Shown here: one piece after another, positions 42,016-50,508 of the stretch
How the letters are laid out: each line of letters starts with the position of its first letter
Numbering within the stretch: the first letter of the stretch is position 1
NCBI RefSeq assembly: GCF_039535475.1
Contig: NZ_BAAAXG010000012.1
Span: forward strand, 372,001-436,000
From: Streptomyces showdoensis
GTDB taxonomy: Bacteria; Actinomycetota; Actinomycetes; Streptomycetales; Streptomycetaceae
Length of the DNA stretch: 64,000 bases
Reading direction: 5' to 3'
Made by a program: the position numbers and the translations under genes
Notes under the pieces: model-generated
Database searches by the model: none
What the model was told of the DNA's origin: nothing
The model's input: the letters and a program-made list of their open reading frames with translations, nothing else

Positions 42016-43125
42016 ATGCCCGTCCGCCACGCCCTCACCACCCTGCTGCTCGCCCTGGCCGCGCTGCTCGTCCCCGGCGCCGGCGCCGCGGCCGCACGCG
42101 CCCCGCTCCCGCCCGCGTTCACCATCTCGGGCCTCGACCTCCACGACACCCAGCTCGCCCGGTTCGGCGACACCTACTACCTCTACGGCTCGATGTACGG
42201 CTGCGGCTACGAGTGGTACGTGGCCGACACCCCCTGGTGCGGCTTCGGCGTCTCCACCGCCCCGAGCCCCCAGGGGCCCTGGAGCACCCCCCGGCCGCTC
42301 TTCGACCCCACCACGGTCGACCCCTGGACCGACGACTCCTGGCAGGTCACCTGCGGCGGCACCGGCCAGGGCTGCTTCAACCCGCGGATGATCCGCCGCA
42401 GCGGATGGGGCCGCGACGACGGCGTCTTCATCCTCTGGTTCAACAGCCCCCGGCACTACACCGTCGACAACAGGACGAACGCCTACAACGCGATGGGCTG
42501 CGCCTCGGCGGCCGGACCCTGCGGTCCCGGCGTCACCCCCAACGGCTCGTACAACAAGCCCACCCTCAAGATCTGCGCGGGCAACGGCGACTTCGGCTTC
42601 ATCGCCTCCGGCACCCCCGGCGGGCGGCCCGCCCTCGTCTGCACCCTCCCCGGAGCGGCGCAGCTCAACATCGAGGAACTCGACCAGTGGGGGAGCGGCG
42701 GCCGGGCCGTCGGCGTCCGCCAGGTCGCCGGACTGCGCAACGTCGAAGGGCCCGGCGGCTACTGGGACCCCGTCGCGCGCCGGTACGTCCTCACCTACGC
42801 CGACCCCGCCTGCGGCTACTGCGCCGGCACCCCGATCGGCTACGCCACCGCGCCCTCGCTGTACTCGGGCTGGACCGCGCCCGGCAACGTGGGCTGGAGC
42901 GCGCCCCTCAACGGGCGCCGCGTCTTCAACGGCAACAGCTGCGGCGGCCAGCCGCGCACCGTGACCGTCCTCGACGGACAGCCCTGGCAGATCATCGACC
43001 TGTGGCTCGGCACCCGCAACGAGACCGCCGCCGCCACCCATCTCGTCCCGCTGTCCTACACCCCCTCGCCCGGCGTCGCCGGCGACGGCCGGGTCTGGCG
43101 CCCGCCGCTCGCCCTCGCCTGCTGA
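42016..43125 (+). CDS. Secreted GH43-like beta-propeller protein
   Basis: 369 residues with a signal peptide (HALTTLLLALAALLVPGAGAAAA). The sequence then shows repeated blades typical of family 43-like five-bladed propellers: HDTQLARFGDTYYLYGSMYGCG (Asp as possible base), GCFNPRMIRRSGWG, NVEGPGGYWDPVARRYVLTYAD. Eleven or so Cys residues suggest several disulfides. Such enzymes cut arabinose- or galactose-containing polymers. I cannot identify all three catalytic acids with certainty. GAGAGGAGGGG lies just before the ATG. Monocistronic, with an inverted repeat upstream. Confidence 0.8.
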   Translation: MPVRHALTTLLLALAALLVPGAGAAAARAPLPPAFTISGLDLHDTQLARFGDTYYLYGSMYGCGYEWYVADTPWCGFGVSTAPSPQGPWSTPRPLFDPTTVDPWTDDSWQVTCGGTGQGCFNPRMIRRSGWGRDDGVFILWFNSPRHYTVDNRTNAYNAMGCASAAGPCGPGVTPNGSYNKPTLKICAGNGDFGFIASGTPGGRPALVCTLPGAAQLNIEELDQWGSGGRAVGVRQVAGLRNVEGPGGYWDPVARRYVLTYADPACGYCAGTPIGYATAPSLYSGWTAPGNVGWSAPLNGRRVFNGNSCGGQPRTVTVLDGQPWQIIDLWLGTRNETAAATHLVPLSYTPSPGVAGDGRVWRPPLALAC

Positions 43126-43254
43126 CGTCGCGCGGCGGCGCCCGCGCCGCGTCCGGAGAGGTGAAGGCCCGCCCGCCCCAGGAGTGGCGCTGCGCCGACC
43201 GGGGCGGGTCCTGGTGGGATGTGCGCGCCGAACACCACCCCGAAGGGACCGCCC

Positions 43255-44046
43255 ATGACCCCTCGTCACCCCGCGAGCCGGCCCGCCCGCATCCCCGCCC
43301 GCACCGGGCGCGCGCTCGCCGTCGCGGCCGGCCTGGGCGCGCTGCTGCTCGGTGCCGCGGCCCCCGCCGTCGCCGCCGCCCCCGGCGCGACGGTCCGGCA
43401 CACCGCCGTACGGGCCGCCGCGCCCGCCACCGTCACGGTCAGCGGAAGCGGCCGGGCGTCCGCCGCGCCCGACCTGGCCGTGGTCTCGGTCGGCGTGGAG
43501 GCGACGCGCCCGACGGCCAAGGAGGCGATGGCCGCCCAGAGCACGGCGGCCACGGCGCTCCTGGACGCCCTGCGGGGACAGGGCATCGCCGACCGCGACG
43601 TCCGCACCGAGAACCTGTCCCTCTCGCCGGTCTACACCCAGACCGCCGAGGGCGAGAGCAAGGTGACGGGCTATCAGGCCGGGCAGAGCTTCTCGGTGAA
43701 GGTCCGCGACGTCGACAAGGCGGGCCAGGTCGTCGGGGCGGTCGGCGACGCCACCGGCGACGCGGGCCGGGTCAACGGCGTCTCCTTCGACGTCTCCGAC
43801 CCGACCGCGCTGCGGGCCAAGGCCCGCGAGGCCGCCTTCCGCGACGCACGCGCCAAGGCCGCCCAGCACGCCGAGCTCAGCGGCCACCGGCTCGGCCGCC
43901 TGGTGTCCCTGACCGAGGGCGAGGCCGTCCGCCCCGGCACCGGCGCCGTCCCCGGCGCCCCCGCCGACGGCGGCGCCAGCGTGCCGCTCGCCCCCGGCGA
44001 GATCGAGGAGCACGTGACGGTCACGGTGGTCTACGAGCTGATCTGA
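43255..44046 (+). CDS. SIMPL domain-containing (DUF541) secreted protein
   Basis: 263 residues with a signal peptide (RALAVAAGLGALLLGAAAPAVAAAP) and a SIMPL domain: TVTVSGSGRASAAPDLAVVSVGVEA, then ENLSLSPVYTQTAEGESKVTGYQAGQSFSV, and EIEEHVTVTVVYEL at the end. The family is linked to oxidative stress in E. coli, and its molecular role is unclear. ATG at 43255 has AAGGGA seven bases upstream and is preferred over an upstream in-frame start. It converges on and overlaps the TetR gene by 16 bp. Confidence 0.9.
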   Translation: MTPRHPASRPARIPARTGRALAVAAGLGALLLGAAAPAVAAAPGATVRHTAVRAAAPATVTVSGSGRASAAPDLAVVSVGVEATRPTAKEAMAAQSTAATALLDALRGQGIADRDVRTENLSLSPVYTQTAEGESKVTGYQAGQSFSVKVRDVDKAGQVVGAVGDATGDAGRVNGVSFDVSDPTALRAKAREAAFRDARAKAAQHAELSGHRLGRLVSLTEGEAVRPGTGAVPGAPADGGASVPLAPGEIEEHVTVTVVYELI

Positions 44047-44807
44047 GGAGGACCGGGCGGCTCGTCCGGCCCCGCCGGCCCGCCCGCTTCGCTTGCGCCC
44101 TCCGTGCCCTCCGTGCCGTCTGTGCCGCCCGTGCCGCCCGTGCCGTCTGTGCCGTCTGTGCCGCCCGTGCCCTCCGTGTCGCCCGCGCCCTCCGCGCCCT
44201 CCGCGCCGTCCAGGGACGCCAGCCCCAGCTCCCGCGCCAGCGCCCCGTCCGCCCACTCCAGCATCGTCGCGCGGGGCAGCGGACCGGCGTACGCGGTCGT
44301 CTGGACCGCCAGGCCGTCCAGGAACGCGGTGAGGCGCCAGGCCGCCGCGGCCGGGTCCGGACAGGCGAACTCCCCGGCCGCCGCGCCCTCGGCGATCACC
44401 CGGGCCAGCGCGGCCTTCCACTCCCGGTCCAGCGAACCGGCGACCTCGCGCAGCGCCGGTTCGCGCAGCGAGGCCGCCCAGCCCTCGATCCACAGCCGCC
44501 AGCCCTTGGCCCGGCCGGTCGGCGCGTACCAGCGGACCGCCGCCCGGAGCCGGCGCACGGCCGTGGTCCGGCGGTCCAGCACCCGGCGCAGCCGGACCAG
44601 GTCCTGCTCGGCCGCGTGCGCGAAGGCCGCCGCGACCAGCTGCTCCTTGCTCGCGAAGTGATACAGGACCAGCGCGTTGCTGACCCCCAGCTCCGCCGCC
44701 ACGTCCGCGATCCGGACCGCCGCGACCCCCTTGGCCTCGATCCGGCCGACGGCCGCCCGGAGCAGCGCCTCGCGCCGCTCCGCCACGCCCAGCCGCACTC
44801 TCGCCAT
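44031..44807 (-). CDS. TetR/AcrR family regulator with acidic repeat tail
   Basis: 258 residues. HTH at about 10-55 (RREALLRAAVGRIEAKG, IADVAAELGVSNALVLYHFASKEQL). The ligand domain resembles the BetI-like group (LRRVLDRRTTAVRRL, REVAGSLDREWKAAL). The last 55 residues are a Gly/Thr/Asp/Glu repeat (TGGTDGTDGTGGTGGTDGTE) made by a 9-bp DNA repeat. ATG at 44807 is chosen; a GTG three codons earlier is possible. Co-directional with the amino-acid dehydrogenase gene, so it probably regulates that operon through the 46115-46134 palindrome. Confidence 0.9.
   Translation of the reverse strand: MARVRLGVAERREALLRAAVGRIEAKGVAAVRIADVAAELGVSNALVLYHFASKEQLVAAAFAHAAEQDLVRLRRVLDRRTTAVRRLRAAVRWYAPTGRAKGWRLWIEGWAASLREPALREVAGSLDREWKAALARVIAEGAAAGEFACPDPAAAAWRLTAFLDGLAVQTTAYAGPLPRATMLEWADGALARELGLASLDGAEGAEGAGDTEGTGGTDGTDGTGGTGGTDGTEGTEGASEAGGPAGPDEPPGPPQISS
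44085..44215. repeat. Tandem repeat encoding the TetR C-terminal tail
   Basis: Roughly fourteen 9-bp units of the form GTGCCSTCY or GTGCCGCCC in the plus strand. The period of nine keeps the frame, so copy number could vary without breaking the protein. Confidence 0.8.
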
Positions 44808-44818
44808 GTCCCGCACCC

Positions 44819-44915
44819 GTCCCGTCAGTGCCCGTCCGCCCCGCGTCCGGACCCGTCAGCACCCGTCAGTACTCGTCGTCAGTACTCGTCAGTAACCCTC
44901 AGTGCCCCTCAGTAC
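44819..44915. repeat. Degenerate CGTCAGTRCC repeat between the TetR and dehydrogenase genes
   Basis: About eight diverged copies of a 10-bp element containing GTCAGTAC or CTCAGTGC, filling the gap and running into the last codons of the dehydrogenase. No hairpin evident. Confidence 0.65.
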
Positions 44916-46087
44916 CAGCCGTACCGCTCGGCGATCACCGGCAGCCGCTCCTCCACCAGCGCGTGCGCCGCCGCGCGCGGGGTCGTGCCGTCCGCCTCCG
45001 CCCGGTCCAGCATCAGGCCCACGAGCTCCCGCATCGCCCGCCTGACCCGGTCGAAGGCCGCCTCCGCGTCCGCCTCGACGTCGCCGAAGAGCGTCCACCA
45101 CCACCAGGCGTTCGTGCCCGAATTGACCACCACGTCCGGCAGCACGGTCACCCCGCGCGCCGCGAGCAGCTGCTCCGCCTCCGGGAGCACCGGCATGTTG
45201 GCGGCCTCGACGATCAGCCGGGCCCGCACCCGCTCCTGGTTCGCCGCGTCCACGGCGTACGAGACGGCGGCCGGCACCAGGACCTCCACGTCCGCCGCCA
45301 GCCAGGCGTCCCCGGGCTCCTCGCGGTCCCCGGGCCGCAGCACCGCCCGGTCCACCGCGCCGTGCGCGTCGCGCGCCGCGAGCAGCGCCTCCACGTCCAG
45401 GCCCTCCGGGTTCACGATCGTGCCCTTCACGTCGGCCACGGCGACCACCCGCAGCCCCGCCCGGGCCAGGAAGCGCGCCGTGGCCCCGCCCATCGTCCCG
45501 AAGCCCTGCACGGAGACGCGCGCGCCCCCGTACGGCGTTCCCGCCCGGTCGAGGGCCGCCAGGGCCGCCTCGGCCACCCCGCAGCCGCCGACGAGCTCGT
45601 CCAGGCCGATCCCGTCCACCTCCAGGGCGAACGCGTCGGCCAGCCGCGCCCGGGCCGCCGCCTCGTCGTCCAGCAGCGGGTACACGGCCTGGACCGAGGA
45701 GACCAGACCCGCCTCGGCCGCCGCCCGGTCCACCAGGTCCTGGGTCAGCCCCAGGTCCTCGCCGGTGGTCCAGAAGCGCTCGATGTACGGGCGCATCGCC
45801 CGCAGGTAGCGCACGAGCACCCCGTACGCCTCGGGGGAGCGCGGATCGCAGTCGATGCCGCCCTTGGCGCCGCCCAGCGGCACGTAGCGGGCCGAGGGGT
45901 CGTAGTGCAGGGCCTCCTTCATGGTCATCCCGCGGGCCAGCCCCGCGACCTCCTCGGCCGTGCACCCCTCCCGCATCCGCAGGCCGCCGCTGGCCACCCC
46001 GCGCACCAGCCGGTCCACGACCAGATGGCCGCGGCGGCCCGTGACGTGATCGGTCCATCCGACGCTCAACAGGGGGGCGGTGCTCAT
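44909..46087 (-). CDS. Glu/Leu/Phe/Val dehydrogenase family protein
   Basis: 392 residues. The catalytic Lys motif is PLGGAKGGID, and the NAD(P) Rossmann segment is VSVQGFGTMGGATARFLARAGLRVVAVAD, followed by LIVEAANMPV and NSGTNAWWWW. Length and motifs fit oxidative deamination of branched-chain or glutamate-like amino acids. ATG at 46087 has GAGGAG seven bases upstream. A strong palindrome lies 28 bp upstream of the start, and the co-directional TetR gene follows, which suggests regulation by a product of amino-acid breakdown. Exact substrate not decided. Confidence 0.88.
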   Translation of the reverse strand: MSTAPLLSVGWTDHVTGRRGHLVVDRLVRGVASGGLRMREGCTAEEVAGLARGMTMKEALHYDPSARYVPLGGAKGGIDCDPRSPEAYGVLVRYLRAMRPYIERFWTTGEDLGLTQDLVDRAAAEAGLVSSVQAVYPLLDDEAAARARLADAFALEVDGIGLDELVGGCGVAEAALAALDRAGTPYGGARVSVQGFGTMGGATARFLARAGLRVVAVADVKGTIVNPEGLDVEALLAARDAHGAVDRAVLRPGDREEPGDAWLAADVEVLVPAAVSYAVDAANQERVRARLIVEAANMPVLPEAEQLLAARGVTVLPDVVVNSGTNAWWWWTLFGDVEADAEAAFDRVRRAMRELVGLMLDRAEADGTTPRAAAHALVEERLPVIAERYGWY

Positions 46088-46114
46088 CGGCACACTCCTC
46101 GGTACTCCCGTTCT

Positions 46115-46134
46115 TACTGAATAGCGGTTCAGTA
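46115..46134. promoter_or_regulatory. TetR-type operator upstream of the amino-acid dehydrogenase
   Basis: TACTGAA-TAGCGG-TTCAGTA: perfect 7-bp arms with a 6-bp spacer, 28 bp before the dehydrogenase ATG and 73 bp before the divergent MBL gene. The nearest regulator is the TetR gene of the same operon. Confidence 0.65.
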
Positions 46135-46206
46135 TGGCTGATCGTCCGGGCGCCGGAGGCCGCGGGCCGCCCATAATGAAAAGATCCTCGACTTTCAGGA
46201 GGTCCT

Positions 46207-47484
46207 GTGACCGGCACTGGCCCCGACCACTCACTGCGGGCACGGCTGCGCGCGCTGCGCCCCGAGGCCTTCGGCGCCGACCCGACCGGGGAGCGCCTGG
46301 AGCGCATCCGCCGTTCCCCGAACTTCGCGGACGGGGTGTTCGTGAATCCGGAGCGGGCCCGGCACCGGCCGTCCGGCTCGACGGTCGAGTTCGCGAAGAT
46401 CTACTTCGAGAAGGAGGCACGGGCGCGCCGAGCCCCCACCGGCACGATCCCCGTCCACCCGACCACCCTGGCCGACCTGGCCCGGCCGCCGGCCTCGGGG
46501 CTCCGGATCACCTGGATGGGGCACTCCAGCGTCCTCGCCGAGATCGACGGCCGCCGGGTGCTCTTCGACCCGGTCTGGGGCGACCGCTGCTCGCCCTTCG
46601 CCTTCGCCGGCCCCAAGCGCCTGCACCCCGTCCCCGTCCCGCTGGCGGCGCTCGGCCCGGTCGACGTCGTGGTGATCTCGCACGACCACTACGACCACCT
46701 GGACCTGCCCACGGTCAAGGCGCTGGCCGGCACGGACACCCTCTTCGCGGTGCCGCTCGGGGTCGGCGCCCACCTGGAGCGCTGGGGCGTGGCCGCCTCC
46801 CGGCTGCGCGAGCTGGACTGGACCGAGTCCACCGAGGTCGGCGACCTGCGGCTGACCGCGAACCCGGCCCGGCACTTCTGCGGCCGGGGCCTGCGCAACC
46901 AGCAGCACACCCTCTGGGCCTCCTGGACCGTCGAGGGGCCCGAGCACCGGATCTACCACAGCGGCGACACCGGCTACTTCTCCGGTTTCGAGGACATCGG
47001 CGCGGCCCACGGCCCCTTCGACGTCACCATGATCCAGATCGGCGCCTACTCCGAGTACTGGCCCGACATCCACATGACCCCGGCCGAGGGCGTCCGCGCC
47101 CACCTCGACCTCCAGGGCGGCCGCCCGCACGGCGTCATGCTGCCCATCCACTGGGGCACCTTCAACCTCGCACCGCACCCGTGGGCGGAGCCGGGGGAGG
47201 GCACCGTGGCGGCCGGCGCGGAGGCCGGACAGCGGCTCGCGCTGCCGCGGCCCGGCGAGCCCTTCGAACCGGGCGCGGCCGTGCTTCCCGAGGCCCCTTG
47301 GTGGCGCGCCGTCGCGCACGCCCCCGAGGGCGGCTGGGGCGGCGCGGGCGGTGCGGACCGCCACGGCGTGCGCGCCGGCGGCGGCGACGCGAACGCGAAC
47401 GCGCACACGGGCGTCGTGGACGTCGCCGGGGAGCGGCACGCGGACAGCGGGCGGAGCGCGCAGGAGGCGGCGCCCACCCCGTAG
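46207..47484 (+). CDS. MBL-fold metallo-hydrolase (NAPE-PLD/UlaG-like)
   Basis: 425 residues. Metal-binding HDHYDHLD after VDVVVISH, then the downstream His in ARHFCGRG, the bridging Asp in YHSGDTGYF, and LPIHWGTFNLAPHPW near the end. This order matches the N-acylphosphatidylethanolamine phospholipase D-like and UlaG-like branch. GTG at 46207 has AGGAGG five bases upstream. The C-terminal 60 residues (Gly/Ala/Asn-rich) are likely disordered. Cytoplasmic; phosphodiester or lactone hydrolysis is likely, substrate unknown. A hairpin follows the gene. Confidence 0.9.
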   Translation: MTGTGPDHSLRARLRALRPEAFGADPTGERLERIRRSPNFADGVFVNPERARHRPSGSTVEFAKIYFEKEARARRAPTGTIPVHPTTLADLARPPASGLRITWMGHSSVLAEIDGRRVLFDPVWGDRCSPFAFAGPKRLHPVPVPLAALGPVDVVVISHDHYDHLDLPTVKALAGTDTLFAVPLGVGAHLERWGVAASRLRELDWTESTEVGDLRLTANPARHFCGRGLRNQQHTLWASWTVEGPEHRIYHSGDTGYFSGFEDIGAAHGPFDVTMIQIGAYSEYWPDIHMTPAEGVRAHLDLQGGRPHGVMLPIHWGTFNLAPHPWAEPGEGTVAAGAEAGQRLALPRPGEPFEPGAAVLPEAPWWRAVAHAPEGGWGGAGGADRHGVRAGGGDANANAHTGVVDVAGERHADSGRSAQEAAPTP

Positions 47485-47528
47485 TCGATGGTCCCCGCAC
47501 CGGATTCCGGTCGCGGGCGTTTCCCGTG

Positions 47529-47560
47529 GAGGGCGGAGGCGTGCACACGCCTCCGCCCTC
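47529..47560 (+). terminator. Hairpin terminator after the MBL-fold gene
   Basis: 15-bp perfect arms (47529-47543, 47546-47560), followed by TTCCGTTCC, 44 bp after the stop. Confidence 0.8.
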
Positions 47561-47808
47561 TTCCGTTCCCGCCGCCGAAGCGGGTGCGTCGGGTTTCGGC
47601 CGACAGGTCTCGGCCGGTCGCGCGAGGGGTGCTAGCAGACCGGGGCTCCGCACGGGGTAAGTTTGCCAACTGCGCACCGCACATGAACGGTTGACGACTA
47701 CAGTGGGTGCTTGGTGATCATCGGTAGGCTCATCACACACACGTAGTCATCCTCTCCGTAGTGCACCCCCGTAGTACGCCGATTCCTGGGCACGTACCAA
47801 GGACACTC
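47561..47808. other. Conservon promoter region
   Basis: About 250 bp with no supported gene. A TTGACG at 47691-47696 is a candidate -35, but no convincing -10 lies at the right spacing. No palindrome stands out. Confidence 0.4.
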
Positions 47809-49692
47809 ATGTCTCAACTTCGCGCACCCGCCCCGCGGTCCGAACGCCGCGAGGGCGGGCGCCACGGCCGGTCGGGCGCCCGCGGCGCCGCCGGTCCCGC
47901 CGGCGCCGGTTCCGTACAGTCCCCCGCGCCGCTTCCCGCCGAGGCGCGCATACGACCCCAACTGCTGCGTACCTCCGTTCTTCCGGCCGTCGCCGTCGCG
48001 CTCGGCGGCGCCGCCGCCGTGCTGTTCACCATCCGTTCCACCGGGGCCGAGGTCACGCCCGGCCTCTGGGCCGCCCTCACCGGGGCCGCCGCGCTCACGG
48101 TCGCCTCGGTGACCGCCGCCGCGCTCGGAGCCGACCGGGCCGCCAAGGCCGTCCTCGACCGCGCCAACGCCCTGCGCCGCAGCAGCGCCCGCAGTCAGAG
48201 CGAACTGCGTACGGTCGTCGAACAGTTGCGCAGGGGCGAGATGCCGGAAGCCCGGCCCGCCACCCCGGCCGGCACCGGATCGAGTGATGAATTCGACCTG
48301 CTCGCCCACGAACTGACGCGCTCTCACGAAGCCGCCGTCAGCGCCGTCGTGCAGGCCTCCCGGCTCTCCAGCAGCGTCGGAAACGAACAGAAGGTCGAGG
48401 TCTTCGTCAACCTCGCCCGCCGGCTCCAGTCCCTCGTCCACCGCGAGATCCAGCTCCTCGACGAGCTGGAGAACGAGGTCGAGGACCCCGAGCTGCTCAA
48501 GGGCCTGTTCCACGTCGACCACCTCGCGACCCGCATCCGCCGGCACGCGGAGAACCTCGCCGTCCTCGGCGGTGCCATCTCCCGCCGCCAGTGGTCCAAC
48601 CCGGTCACCATGACCGAGGTCCTGCGCTCCTCCATCGCCGAGGTCGAGCAGTACCCGCGGGTGAAGCTGGTGCCGCCGATCGACGGTACGCTGCGGGGCC
48701 ATGCCGTGGCCGACGTCATCCACCTGCTCGCCGAACTGGTCGAGAACGCCACCGTGTTCTCCGCCCCGCACACCACGGTGCTGCTGCGCGCCCAGTACGT
48801 CACGGCCGGCCTCGCCATCGAGGTCGAGGACCGCGGCCTGGGGATGCCCGTCACCGAGCAGAACAAGATGAACGCCCTGCTCGCCGACCCCGACCAGGTC
48901 AACGTCGCGCACCTGCTCCAGGACGGACGCATCGGACTCTTCGTGGTCTCGGCCCTCGCCCGGCGCCACGGCATCGCCGTCCGGCTCCAGTCCAACATCT
49001 ACGGCGGCGTCCAGGCCGTCCTCGTGCTGCCGCAGGGACTCCTCGGCTCCGACCCCGAGGGCCTGGCCCGCGCCGGCGACCGGAGCACGGCCGCCGCACC
49101 GGCCGCCGCCCCGCAGGTCCAGGCCGCGCCCCCGGCGGCCCCGGCCGTCCCCGCACCCGCCCCGATCCCGGCGGTCGCACCCCTCCCGGCCCCCGCCCCG
49201 GCGGCGCCCGCGCCCCCGCACGTACCCGCGCCCGCGCACGTACCCGCCCCGGCCCCCGTACCGGTGCAGGCACACGCGCCGGCGCAGGCGCACGCACCCG
49301 CGCACCCGGCGGGGCAGGCGCCCGGGCAGGCACCGCTCCCGCCCCGCCCGGTCTACGCCGAAGCGGCCCCCGCCGCGCCCGGCCTGCCGGGTGTCCCGCC
49401 CCAGCCCAGCCACGCCGAGCCCACCGGGCACGGCACCGCCTTCCCCGCCCCGGCGCCCGAGGTCCCCCCGGCCCCGCGCACCGGAGCACCGGGCAGGCCC
49501 GTCCTCCCCAAGCGGCGCGCCCAGGAACACCTCGTCCCGCAGCTGCGCGACGAGCCCACGGCCCGCAGGCCCGAGGAGCACGCCCTGCACGACCCGGGTC
49601 TGATGGCCGCGTTCCAGCGCGGCATCGGACTCGCCGAATCCCAGCCCTCCCCCCGTGAACCGCTGCGTCCAGGCGACGCGCACAAGGAGTAG
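47809..49692 (+). CDS. cvnA: CvnA-type sensor ATPase of a conservon
   Basis: 627 residues. A disordered N-terminus, two hydrophobic segments (about 64-110), a dimer/coiled region, then a histidine-kinase-like ATPase domain: N box LLAELVENATVFSAP, DRGLGMP (G1), DGRIGLFVVSALARRHG (G2). No typical phospho-acceptor H box is obvious. The C-terminal 200 residues are Pro/Ala repeats. CvnA proteins sit at the membrane with the CvnB-C-D module in a eukaryote-like GPCR/G-protein arrangement. ATG at 47809 with AAGGA six bases upstream. AAGGAG at its end serves cvnB. Confidence 0.93.
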   Translation: MSQLRAPAPRSERREGGRHGRSGARGAAGPAGAGSVQSPAPLPAEARIRPQLLRTSVLPAVAVALGGAAAVLFTIRSTGAEVTPGLWAALTGAAALTVASVTAAALGADRAAKAVLDRANALRRSSARSQSELRTVVEQLRRGEMPEARPATPAGTGSSDEFDLLAHELTRSHEAAVSAVVQASRLSSSVGNEQKVEVFVNLARRLQSLVHREIQLLDELENEVEDPELLKGLFHVDHLATRIRRHAENLAVLGGAISRRQWSNPVTMTEVLRSSIAEVEQYPRVKLVPPIDGTLRGHAVADVIHLLAELVENATVFSAPHTTVLLRAQYVTAGLAIEVEDRGLGMPVTEQNKMNALLADPDQVNVAHLLQDGRIGLFVVSALARRHGIAVRLQSNIYGGVQAVLVLPQGLLGSDPEGLARAGDRSTAAAPAAAPQVQAAPPAAPAVPAPAPIPAVAPLPAPAPAAPAPPHVPAPAHVPAPAPVPVQAHAPAQAHAPAHPAGQAPGQAPLPPRPVYAEAAPAAPGLPGVPPQPSHAEPTGHGTAFPAPAPEVPPAPRTGAPGRPVLPKRRAQEHLVPQLRDEPTARRPEEHALHDPGLMAAFQRGIGLAESQPSPREPLRPGDAHKE

Positions 49693-49699
49693 ATGCACC

Positions 49700-50134
49700 A
49701 TGGCGAGCAATGGGCCGCACGGCCATTCCTCGGATCTCGACTGGCTGCTGAGCGGTCTGGTTCAGCGGGTCCCCTACACCCGCAACGCCGTTCTGCTCTC
49801 CTCCGACGGCCTCGTGAAATCCGTCCACGGCCTCGACCCCGACGCGGCCGACCACATGGCCGCGCTGGCCTCCGGGCTCTACTCGCTCGGGCGCAGCGCC
49901 GGAGCGCGGTTCGGCGACGGCGGTGAAGTGCGCCAGGTGGTGGTCGAGCTGGACTCCACCCTGCTCTTCGTCTCCACCGCCGGGTCCGGCACCTGTCTCG
50001 CCGTCCTGGCGGGCCGCGAGGCGGACGCCGCCGTGCTCGGCTACGAGATGGCGATGCTCGTCAAGAGCGTGCGGCCGTATCTGGTCACCCCGGCCAGACA
50101 GGCCGCCGGCGCGGCGGGCAGTGCGGGGCAGTGA
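49700..50134 (+). CDS. cvnB: CvnB roadblock/LC7 domain protein
   Basis: 144 residues with a roadblock/LC7 fold: LDWLLSGLVQRVPYTRNAVLLSSDGLVKSVHGLD then VVVELDSTLLFVSTAGSGTCLAVLAG. Roadblock proteins dimerise and regulate small GTPases, such as CvnD here. ATG at 49700 with AAGGAG upstream. Its stop overlaps the cvnC GTG. Confidence 0.94.
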   Translation: MASNGPHGHSSDLDWLLSGLVQRVPYTRNAVLLSSDGLVKSVHGLDPDAADHMAALASGLYSLGRSAGARFGDGGEVRQVVVELDSTLLFVSTAGSGTCLAVLAGREADAAVLGYEMAMLVKSVRPYLVTPARQAAGAAGSAGQ

Positions 50135-50508
50135 CCATGGGGTCCCACCAGGAAGGACCCTGGCTGGACGACGCGGCAGGCCGGCTGATCCGCCCGTACA
50201 CCGTGAGCGGTGGCCGGACCAAGCCGACCGCCGCGCTCGACCTGCTCTCCATGGTGATGGCCACCGGCAGCAGCCCCCAGCCGCACATGGGCCCCGAGCA
50301 CAGCCTGGCCCTGGGGCTGTGCGGCGGACCCACCTCGGTGGCGGAGATCGCGGCGCACTTACGGCTCCCGGCCGTCGTCACCAAGGTCCTGCTCTCCGAC
50401 CTCGTGGACTGCGGGGCGATCACCGCCCGCGCGCCCCGCTTCCACGCCAACCCAACCGACCGTTCCTTGCTGGAGGCAGTGCTCGATGGCCTACGACAAC
50501 GGCTCTGA
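50131..50508 (+). CDS. cvnC: CvnC DUF742 protein, contains a TTA codon
   Basis: 125 residues of the DUF742 family: RLIRPYTVSGGRT, then a winged-helix-like part (SVAEIAAHLRLPAVVTKVLLSDLVDCGAI). Leu 77 is encoded by TTA (50359-50361), read only by the bldA tRNA in Streptomyces. I saw no other in-frame TTA in the window's genes. GTG at 50131 overlaps the cvnB stop, and the 3' end overlaps cvnD by 23 bp. Confidence 0.94.
   Translation: MTMGSHQEGPWLDDAAGRLIRPYTVSGGRTKPTAALDLLSMVMATGSSPQPHMGPEHSLALGLCGGPTSVAEIAAHLRLPAVVTKVLLSDLVDCGAITARAPRFHANPTDRSLLEAVLDGLRQRL

Noticed and set aside
41988..45809. A 1273-codon open frame on the plus strand
   Set aside because: Arg/Pro-rich composition of a GC-rich shadow; it crosses GH43-like, SIMPL, TetR and dehydrogenase genes that all have clear motifs.
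47691..47730. TTGACG as -35 with TAGGCT as -10 for the conservon
   Set aside because: The spacing is 28 bp, too long for a sigma-70-type promoter.
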